The position numbers and the translations under genes were made by a program. From positions 248,001 through 312,000 of the forward strand of contig JAGMWG010000029.1 in assembly GCA_020744225.1 (NCBI GenBank): a DNA stretch of 64,000 nucleotides. The letters run 5' to 3'. Within the stretch, counting starts at the first letter, position 1, and each line of letters starts with the position of its first letter. The notes below the pieces were generated by a model. It did no database searches. It was not told the DNA's origin and worked only from the letters and a program-made list of their open reading frames with translations. The DNA comes from Paraphoma chrysanthemicola (Eukaryota; Ascomycota; Dothideomycetes; Pleosporales; Phaeosphaeriaceae). Shown one piece after another: positions 55,747-64,000 of this stretch.

Positions 55747-58109
55747 TCAAGTCCCGTACGAAAAGTTATGTGTTACGCTCTTCATGCTTTCTGGCACAAG
55801 GCATCCATACGCATCATCCAAATTCATCCCGCCCAAGATGTCCGACAAGACTTCCGCTGCTTTGTTCTTTATACTTGGGATATTGCTCAGCAGCCCCTGC
55901 GCAAGGTGCAGGAAGTCGTCGACCTGCGATAGCTTGTTGCGAGTGGACTGTGATAATTCTTAGAGAGTTTTGAGGTGCATTGTAGCGGTGCTTACCTCTA
56001 TGGAAGCCATCTCTTCACGCAGAGCCGCTTCCCGTTCCGAGTCCAACATTTCGGCGCCACTGCTAATGACACTGACCGCGCGCACAGCAAAGTTGTGTAT
56101 TTTGATACATCCATCGATCAAACTTTCGACTCTTAAACCTTGTCTCTTAAGCTTGTAGAGAAAGTGCACGAAGCTAGCTATGTCATTCGCATCCTGGCCT
56201 ACAGTATGAGCGGTCGGATCGTCAAGGATTCTACGTAGAAAGGCCAAGATTGCTGAGAGAAGAAAACATAATGTGGCCCTGAATGTTTTGTCAGCGCGAA
56301 AGCCGTATGCGAGAGGTGTATGTACCAGATGGAGGGGAAAGGGTGAGTCGAAAGCTCATCCAAACAGTGCATGAGGTCATGAGCCGACGCATAGCACAGA
56401 ACAGGTGCTTGTTGGGCGTAGAGATATGCCTGAATCAGACTCTCATGCCCTGTGACAAAGTGACCGTCTATCCCGCCAGACCTTAACGTTCGAGCAGCAG
56501 CCACATGGAGTTTCATTGCGCAACTCTCATACGACTCCATAAGAGAAATTTTGGCTACGCGCAAGATATCATCCTGCTTGCCATCTTTCTTGTGTGTCAT
56601 GAAAGCTACTGTGCTCTCCTTCAAAGACTGCAAATCTATCCAAATAAGGTGGATAGCTTCGAGATGCAGGTGACTCAAATGGGGTACAAGGTTATGGCGT
56701 CGGTAGAGGAGCTCGTAAATCCGCGACTGGATGATGGCAAGTTCAGCTCGATGGCGTAGAAGATCTGAGCACACCCCGTCACCAGGAGGGACTGACTGAG
56801 TCAATGCAGGTAGCTCTACGCTGATGTCGTTGTGTCGTATGGGCGATGGAAGGGCGCATCTATGCATCAAGTCGATGTTCAGAGTATAGGTCAGCCAGAA
56901 GATGCGTCTGTGCTGCTCAGCCACTGTATCTTTCAGGTTCGAGTAGTACGCCTCTTGATGCATGCCCAGCCCTAGCACTAACCGAGCTGCTGCTCCTGCG
57001 AGCTGCGAAGAGGTCTGATCATCGGCTGAACACAGCGTGAAAAGTGCCATAGCTAACAGAGTTTCGCATGCTGCGACGTCTTGTATCTGAATGATAAGCT
57101 CGGCGAACACGTCGAACGCGTTTTTAAAGTGAGTCCAAGCGAGTGTCGACATAGTAGCGAGAGACCTGCTCTCGATTCTTTCGAGCATACCGCGTGCGAA
57201 GAATGCGTTCACAAATGCCCATCGAGAAGCATTATCGGAATGATTACTATGGCCAGCTGAATCTTGATCGTTGAAAACGCGTAGCACACCTTCCACTGAA
57301 AACACTTGCCCATATGGTTGAATCTGTGCAACTATAGGCTGCACAAGGTCTGTTGTGTGTGTTTTTCCCGGCAAAGAAGTGAAAATTCTTCGTCGGAAGG
57401 GAGTCTTGTCCATGGAGCTCAACATGTTCTTCCTTGCAGTCTCGAGCTCGGACGCGAGAGCACCGAGAGGGAAACCTGGCGTTGGATCCGGCGTTGTTTG
57501 TACTGGTGCCTGAACGCATACTAAATCGACATCTTTGCGCAGGACATCTGCTTCATTTTTCGAGAGAGATGTGGTGTCATCACCATGATTTCCTGTACGA
57601 GTATATTAGCCATGATTTATGAAGGGAAATGGACATATTGAGTCCGTCACTGAGCGACTCACCGGCACCAGCTGTAGCTTCAGAAGTCTCATGGCGGCCA
57701 CCTTCATCCGGTATTCGCTCTCCTTCGGAGGAAACGATCTGTGGTGGAGGTTGGCTTTCGATGTACTGTTCAACACTGCGAAGCCTTTGCTCCAATTGTT
57801 GGACATATAGCTTCCTATACGCCATGAGCATGTGTATACCTCGTTGGATTGAAAGAAATTCACGCTTTGCCTGGTCCTCGATGCCTGCGCTCTTCGTAGG
57901 TGCACGTCTTAAATAGCTTCAAGCACCTCCGACAAGCTGGCAATGTACCATCGCAGCGTCTTTTGTGAGCTTTACACTGCGAGCATGCCTATGAAGCTTT
58001 AGTGTTAGTAGGTTACAACTGGCTAACCGGTACAGGCTATTACAGTAATGGTTCGCTTGCCGCTGGTGTCGTTCGAGGAAGAAGGCAGGTCTGCAAATGA
58101 GCTTGCCAT
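55747..58109 (-). CDS. Zn(2)Cys(6) transcription factor
   Basis: Six exons: 58109-58044, 57988-57864, 57814-57663, 57592-56326, 56278-55996, 55947-55747 (697 aa), all in phase with introns of 47-70 nt. The binuclear zinc cluster is ACSQCKAHKRRCDGTLPAC, then RRCLKLFKTC, with cysteines at 24, 27, 34, 41, 44 and 51. A linker and a coiled-coil segment (KLYVQQLEQRLRSVE) follow, as in Gal4-type dimers. The middle is a fungal-specific regulatory domain (QDVAACETLLAMALFTLCSA; MHQEAYYSNLKDTVAEQHRR). It is divergent from the NmrA-like gene at 58614, with a CGG-N13-CCG palindrome in between, so it may control that gene and itself. Confidence 0.88.
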
Positions 58110-58203
58110 TGTGACAATCTCGCGTTCGTCTTGCCACGTCAGCTCAACGCATTTTTCGTCCAAAGAAAGGAAGGACCTGCATGGAATATGCTTCGAGTCT
58201 GGT

Positions 58204-58213
58204 GCGGATGTAA
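58204..58213 (+). promoter_or_regulatory. Extra half-site GCGGATGTAA
   Basis: An exact 10-base copy of the left arm of the palindrome 52 bases downstream, in the same orientation, inside the same divergent promoter. Confidence 0.5.
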
Positions 58214-58255
58214 AAGGTGAGCTCCAAAGTCGTGCGCGACTGTTTTCGGAGCGGT

Positions 58256-58276
58256 GCGGATGTAATTTACATCCGC
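58256..58276. promoter_or_regulatory. Perfect 10-bp palindrome, CGG-N13-CCG, probable Zn(2)Cys(6) site
   Basis: GCGGATGTAA and its exact reverse complement are separated by one base. Everted or inverted CGG triplets with a fixed spacer are the classical sites of Gal4-type dimers. The site lies 147 bp upstream of the factor's own start and about 340 bp upstream of the NmrA-like start. Confidence 0.65.
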
Positions 58277-58613
58277 CCCGCACCTGCTAGCGCGTATTCC
58301 CCGGCCAGTGGCCTTCGTCTGCAGCTTTCGTCTCTTCATCATCACAAAGCTCGTGAGATCAATTTGCTTCCGCACCCTCGCACCAAATTGCTCCGGTAGC
58401 GCGATCACATTATGAACTCCCAAAAGAAGACAGGGTATTACGGACGAAAAGTCGAAATGATACTCAGACCATCAAGGTTACCGATTGAGAGGCACTGTAT
58501 AAAGAAGAGAAGCACATCACGTTTGACATCACCAGGTTGCTGAACACCTACTCCACAGCCTTCACAAACAATTACCTTCCGCTTATTTGATATACTTCCT
58601 CAACACGTCAACC

Positions 58614-59572
58614 ATGTCACCAATCAAGAACGTCACTCTCGCCGGAGTAAGCATCTCGAATTCTCCCCAGTCTAGGTAATCTCACTCACAGAATACCAGA
58701 AAGGCAGTCTCGGCTCCGCCGTCCTTGCTGCCCTCATCGACGCCGGTTTCACCGTGCAACTCCTCAGCCGCTCTAGTACAGTGTCAAATGTGCCGACCAC
58801 CGTCAAAGTCGTGCAAGTCGACTACACATCCCTTTCCGACCTCACCACCGCTCTACGCGGACAGGATGCTGTCGTTTCAACAGTCGGTGCAGCTGGCATC
58901 CCTAGCCAAACAGTACTCATCGATGCCGCGATCCAAGCTGGCGTCCAACGCTTCATCCCGTCCGATTTCGGCAGCTTGACGACTGATCCTGCCGCTCAGC
59001 ACTTGCCGCCACACGTAACCATGGTCGAGATTCAGAAGTATCTCACGGCCAAAGCCGATGCCGGACTGATCGAGTATACCGTTCTCAGTATTGGCGCATT
59101 CACCGAGTTCTTGGTGCATGGCTCCAAGGCTAACACGAATGTTCAACTATGGGCTGGCGGAAACCAGAAGTTTAGCAGTACGAGTCTGACTGGTGTTGGC
59201 AAGGCGATCGTGGGTGCATTGAAGAATCCCGAGGGAACCAAGAACCGAAATGTTCGCGTGCATGAGCTGGCTGTGACCCAGGTCCTGCTCTTGCGCTTGG
59301 CGAAGAAGCATGCGCCGCCAGAGACGAAGTGGAATGTCACCGATATTGTGGATGTCGAGACGGAGTATAAGAAACGGGAAGAAGCTGCTGCATCTGAACC
59401 GACGATACCGAACATGATTGGGTTGCTTACGGGTATGCTCATGAGTGGGAAGTATCAGGCATTCTACGAGCCCACGGATAATGAGCTTGTTGGGCTGAAG
59501 TTGGGTTCGGAGGAGGATTTAGACGCCATGTTCAAACAGGCGTATGGCGACGGCAATGCGGCTGCTTCCTAG
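58614..59572 (+). CDS. NmrA-like / isoflavone-reductase-like NAD(P)-binding protein
   Basis: Two exons, 58614-58646 and 58700-59572 (301 aa); the 53-nt intron has a GTAAGC donor. The cofactor loop spans the junction: NVTLAGKGSLGSAVLAALIDAG. Other family features are VQVDYTSLSDLTTALRGQDAVVSTVG, VQRFIPSDFGS and the long C-terminal part with LSIGAFTEF. These atypical short-chain reductases either reduce aromatic metabolites or sense the NAD(P) ratio like NmrA. The Lys of true isoflavone reductases is not identifiable by eye. The position opposite a Zn(2)Cys(6) factor suggests specific induction. Confidence 0.88.
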
Positions 59573-59836
59573 ACGGCAGAGTAATCTAGTGGGGCGCGAA
59601 GTGTTCGAATGGTAGTCTGAAACAGTGACCTTATCGGCAAGGGAGCGCATACGTCGACGCAGCAAGCCTCCATAGATACTTTAAAAGCCGAATTCTATTG
59701 ATTGGCGACTCGACCTTCCCAGGGCATGCCCAATTCATCAGCAAATCAACAGATTGACAAACCTCGTCATATGCAAGCCTATACCCATCCCCATGGCCTA
59801 CATATAGCCATCCATGTCTCTCCCGTATATGCATCC

Positions 59837-60411
59837 TTACAGCCCCCCAAACTCCTTCCCCTTCAGCCCCGGTGTAATCGTCCCATCCGCACTCTTCGCA
59901 GCCTCGACTTCTTCCGCCGTCGGATCCTGCGGCACATCGACAATCACGCCCGGGTCCTTCGATCGCGACGCCAGCATCGCGGCGCGTTTCTACATCGCAT
60001 ATGTCAGCCTCGTACGATCTCCCAATACTCTTTATCGCACGCCGCTGGGGGTTTGATGTTTTCGAGCGAACGTACCTCTCGAACTCCCCGCCCAGCATTC
60101 TCCCCCTCTCCCAAGAACTCCGCATCGATATCCTCGTCGTCCGCGGGATTCAGCACCACGGAGCCGCTTGTGCTTCCACCAGTTGTTCTCCGCTTGATAT
60201 CCTCGTGGGTGAGTACCACGCCATCCAGTTCCACTGGTGCATCGTTTATCGCGGGCGTCGAGGTGTCGATGAGTCGTGTTTGCGTGGCTACCGCGGGTGA
60301 CGTCTTATGCGGGAATGTGCCGCTTCGTGCAACGGGCGAGATAGGGCCATCAGTGGCAGGCGGTACATTGGACGTGATGGTTGGTGGAGAGATGGGCGGC
60401 GGGTTCGACAT
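59837..60411 (-). CDS. Small conserved hypothetical protein (162 aa)
   Basis: Two exons, 60411-60076 and 59989-59837. The donor GTACGT and an acceptor ending GATGTAG join in phase 0. The first exon is Pro/Ser/Thr-rich and disordered with an acidic patch (NPADDEDIDAEFLGEGENAG). The second has a motif, KRAAMLASRSKDPGVIVDVP, and ends TITPGLKGKEFGGL, which looks strongly constrained. No signal peptide or membrane helix. Function unknown. Confidence 0.7.
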
Positions 60412-61192
60412 GGTCGTATGACTTGTGCTGCGCGGTGAAGGTTACGAGATCCGAGGCGACAATAGAAGGCGAGGCTGTCGAAGCAATGCCGTCAACAGGA
60501 ACAATGTGCGATTACGAATGTGCGATTATGAAGGGAGCTTTTCAGCCCCGTCCCGCAAGGCTGCGGCTGAAGAAGCAACCGCTGTTGCGGCCAAACAAAG
60601 CTCCGGCTGGCGCGTAAGCTGTCGCGATGGAGTGACGTCTCTCTGCCTAACGTTTCAGGGTCCAAGTGGGGCGCGCGCGGAACGGGCCAAAGCTTCGATT
60701 CAGCCTTGTGATGAATATAGACTACTTGAACGATGCAATCACTCAGGACGGATAAGAAAGCTCAAAGCGTCCAGTGCATCGCATTCGCATCAAAAGAGGC
60801 ACATGTCACAACGAGGGGTTGATCATGGATCATCTTCCGACCGCGGGGCAAAGCTGCGCCTCGATGACCCGGCTACGATTACCTTTTCCAGCCAGATCAG
60901 CTGCGCGAAAGGGACGCCCAAGTCTGACACTTGTGGTATCGATAATGAGTAGCGATTACTATGATAATCTATGGTCTGATTGTCCGCCGTCGTGTGTGAG
61001 TACTTACAAAGAGTTACAGACTTTTTTTTGACTGTTATACACACATGCTTGGGTATCATAAACCCTTCAGCAGATCCCAACCAGTTCGCTAAACTCCAAG
61101 CACTCATGAATCAATTCGACTGCTTTGGCAACAGAAATCCCATGGCGTATCCTTCGCCTGAGCTCGGCTTCTGATCAGCCTGTCATCGTTAG
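60412..61192. other. Intergenic region
   Basis: About 780 bases between the small protein's start and the 3' end of the second regulator. A plus-strand frame at 60425-60952 lacks a domain and is Arg/Ser-rich; not called. A T-run at 61022-61029 might belong to a 3' untranslated region. Confidence 0.4.
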
Positions 61193-63931
61193 CTAGCACC
61201 GATGGATTATATCGACATAGGCACCTACACCCATGAAGACATTCTGCCCAAAAGCGTTGGTCCGCGTTTGCGGCTGGCTGCCACCTGCTTGTGCGTTTGT
61301 TATGTCGTTGGGTAGAGTGTTGCTGTCCGTCTGCATTGGCATCGCACCAAGGTCCATAGGGAAGAAGTTGCTCGTGGTGTCCATGGCCGTAGTGGGGCCC
61401 TGGATGTACGAGTCCCACGCATCCTAGCTTGAAGTTAGCCACGGTAATGTGCCAGTTGATAGAAAGAGTACTCACCCAGTTGAGATTGTCGGTCGGAGGA
61501 AGGTCCAGATTCTGAAATAAGTTCGCGCCGAATAGATTCGAGAACGGACTTGGCGCATTCTCAACACCTGGCCCACTTGTGGCGCCATTGTATTGCGGTG
61601 TCAGGCCTGTTGATTGTTGGGGCATTGGATCGTTGAGCAGATTCGCCATCGAGGCTGGATACCGCTGGTCGAACATGTTGGCGGACCCTGGTGTCATACC
61701 ACCCGTGCTAAGCATGCCCAGGGTCATCGCCGCCGAGTGCTCTGGAGCCACATTCGACTCATCCATCGGGGACGGGATGGGGAATGCTGATGTTGCGGCC
61801 TGGTAGCCGTTGTGCGGACTCTGCCTCATCGGGCGGTCTTTCTTCAACTGTTGCAACATCACGCTGAGCGTAGTATGTGCCTTGTAAGCTTCCATTGAGT
61901 GGTCTTTGAGTCCATCCCAGATATTCACTGCTGTCTCGATAGCGTCGAGCATCTCATCGATGCGTTCTGAACTCCACATGTGCATGTTGGCGTCCGGGGA
62001 TCGGGCTTGCCGTCCGCATCTGATGGTGTGATACAAGTCCGAAGATATGATCATTGCGGCGAGAAGGAAGTCTACGGTGGTTAGAGAGGAGATGAACCAC
62101 TTGACGTTGCGCAATCGGCCGCCAGGCTGACATTCCCGATGCAGCGTCGCTTGATGCTGCAGCATGATCATCGATGCATCAATGACCGCAGTGCGTGAGT
62201 AGCCAAATCGCGATTGGACTCGCGCGTAAGCCAAGAACTTGCGGTGCAAAACACATAGGATCTTGAGGTACAGCAAGTCCAGTGTGAAGCGCTGCATTAT
62301 GAGCGTCGATGGATCCCGCGCAGATTCGTCCATGGAACGCATCTTGAGATGAGGCGAGATTTTGTCGTGCAATTCGCGTGCTTCCGCATCAAGTTTCATA
62401 ATCTCTTCGTAAGACGAGCATGTCAGAGTATCTGTGAGTTCCACAGCTTTGCCCAGTTTGTATATGAGACGCGTCCGATTGATGAGGAAAAGGGTTGGCG
62501 TAGCCTCGTTCTCGGGCCGTGATGGGGGCAGGATCTTCATGTCTTCGAATAACTCATCATCGTAAATGTTACGCGGGACCTCAGTGTTGGTATCGCGTGG
62601 ACGAACGATAGGCGGCAAGCCAGCTTGCGCAGAGAAAAGTAGGTCGATGGAGCGAATCGCAGCCCAAACTCTGCGCCGCATCTCCCCTTGAAATACGGAA
62701 ATGCCTGGGTATGGCCCTGGGTCTCGATGTAGACCCATTCGCATAGCTAATCGCACAATGATGCCTGTGCTGATAAGAATTCCGACTTCTGCGTCTCTGC
62801 TCCGTGCGTATTCTGCGTGCACATGAAGTATCAGCGTCTCCAGCATGCCGATAATTGGCTGCGTGATATCAGCTAACACCAAGCATTGCGCTGTAAGGTC
62901 CCTGTATTCTTTCGACATCTCCCAAGACTTGCCCTGGTACTCGGGCGGCTCATCGCCTGCTCGCGAGTAGGACTGAAGCGCTATACACATCATCCCAAAG
63001 ACCAGGCCAAGCCAAATGACTGGTGTCTCATCTGGACTAACCCAATGCCTATCATATTCCTTCTGGAAAGTTGGGCCATGTATGATGTGAATGCCGGGGT
63101 CATATGTGTTGAAAAATCGCGAAACGAGAATATCGGCGGTTGGTTTTGGTGGAAATTGGGAGAGAATCTCAGCCTTGGAGGTAGGCTTCTGCTGGCCGTA
63201 CAGGAAGGCAGTGCCCGGAGGATTCTCGTCGCTGTGACTCGCTTTGTATCGCTTCAACTGCTCATCGTACTGCTTCTTGTGCTCCGTAAAGTAGTTTTTC
63301 ACCTCCGAAAGCTCACCCAAGATTGCGTACCAATGTGCTTCTGACGCAAACACAGTCGCATTGTTGTGCACTTTCATCACACCGATTGACTTGGTAACAT
63401 TCTCCATGTCGCTTTCTTCGCCCGCATCCTCCTCCGGGATGGACTCAGGTGCGCCATTGCTCATGCCGCTGCTCATATTGACGATGTCATAGTGCTGATC
63501 CGACGAGCCGCTGCTCATGCTCTGAGCAATGGCGGCTTGAGCGGCAGCTGGACCAGCACTCTGAGCGCCATTAGTCATCAATGAGAGAACGAGTCCTTCG
63601 AGGCGGTCAATGCGGTTTTGCATGTCATCGGGAGAAGTGGCCGTGCCAGCGCTGGCAGCGCTCTTCTTGCGGTTGCCTGGAGTGGCATACGTACATGATC
63701 CCGTGTCACCCCGCTTGGTGCAATTGTCGCAGGGATGTCCGCGATTGCATTTCAGCCTGCTGCTGTCAGAACTTGGCCGTCAGGTGGGAAAGTTCGAGCT
63801 ACATACTTCCTGTGCCTACACGGCCCGCACGACAAAGGCACGCGATTCCGCTTACGCACAACCCGAAATTGGGGATCCGGTGGTGACTGCCCAGCGCTGG
63901 ACGAGGTCGTCGAGGGTGGAGTGGGTGGCAT
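61193..63931 (-). CDS. Zn(2)Cys(6) transcription factor with fungal_trans domain
   Basis: Three exons: 63931-63807, 63756-61476, 61423-61193 (878 aa; introns 50 and 52 nt). The first intron splits the zinc cluster. Once joined the cluster reads CGPCRHRKLKC, then NRGHPCDNC and a last Cys, at 35, 38, 45, 51, 54 and 63. A short coiled coil (MQNRIDRLEGLVLSLM) follows. The fungal_trans domain is clear: LVSRFFNTYDPGIHIIHGPT, IVRLAMRMGLHRDPGPYP and MRRRVWAAIRSIDLLFSAQ. The C-terminus is Gln/Asn/Pro/Met-rich (a likely activation region). The target pathway is not evident. Confidence 0.9.
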
Positions 63932-64000
63932 GATGGCGTTTACCGCAGCAGCTCGTGGTCAGTCAGACGGAGAGATCGGACTTTACGGCGTTAGGCCCGT

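Larger units (their letters stand above)
58110..58613. promoter_or_regulatory. Divergent promoter, Zn(2)Cys(6) factor / NmrA-like gene
   Basis: About 500 bases between two start codons. It contains the palindrome at 58256-58276 and an extra copy of one arm at 58204-58213. Pyrimidine-rich sequence just before 58614 suits the NmrA-like core promoter. Confidence 0.6.

Noticed and set aside
59702..60421. Plus-strand 239-codon frame
   Set aside because: Antisense to the two-exon small protein, whose splice sites and constrained second exon are more convincing.

Overview
This window reads as nuclear DNA of a filamentous ascomycete (Pezizomycotina, perhaps Dothideomycetes; the class is inference). 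Genes carry many short GT-AG introns of about 45-60 nt. They encode typical fungal families: HET-domain proteins, Zn(2)Cys(6) regulators, a LIM-RhoGAP, CBM18/LysM proteins and a class V chitinase. One transposon shows the C-to-T/G-to-A damage expected of RIP. I see no rRNA, tRNA or CRISPR. Exon limits below were read by eye from splice signals and frame continuity.

Layout. 1-8171: 3' end of a partial gene, an enoyl-reductase-like MDR enzyme, a single-pass membrane protein, a LanC-like protein and a seven-exon tyrosinase. 8632-17193 (minus strand): a HET protein, a membrane-anchored protein of unknown function, two unknown helical proteins and RNA polymerase II subunit RPB4. 18468-25166 (plus): a LIM-RhoGAP of the Lrg1 type and an RBR ubiquitin ligase, followed by a NACHT-WD40 relic. 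26372-28135: a small secreted cysteine-rich protein and a trans-aconitate methyltransferase-like enzyme.

28415-37979 is the most interesting block. A minus-strand gene of about 5.5 kb appears to join a NucA/NucB-like nuclease region, two CBM18 modules, a GH18 chitinase and a long cysteine-rich tail carrying seven perfect-length octapeptide repeats. It lies head-to-head with a 220-aa cytosolic orphan and then a LysM protein with about eleven CBM18 modules. This resembles killer-toxin-like chitinase loci (zymocin-type logic: a chitin-binding chitinase helps a nuclease to enter), with the orphan as a possible immunity factor. The last two points are inference.

38178-50155: an old-yellow-enzyme gene with an in-frame stop, a HET protein with ankyrin repeats inside its HET region, a transposase relic, an NTF2-like protein, then a divergent methyltransferase/FAD-monooxygenase pair followed by a zinc alcohol dehydrogenase (a possible small metabolic cluster without a backbone synthase). 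50414-53771: a gene for a secreted five-repeat cysteine-rich protein whose only intron holds a complete 1,849-bp RIP-damaged Fot1/pogo transposon. 55101-63931: a membrane-protein fragment, a Zn(2)Cys(6) regulator divergent from an NmrA-like reductase with a CGG-N13-CCG palindrome between them, a small conserved protein and a second Zn(2)Cys(6) regulator.
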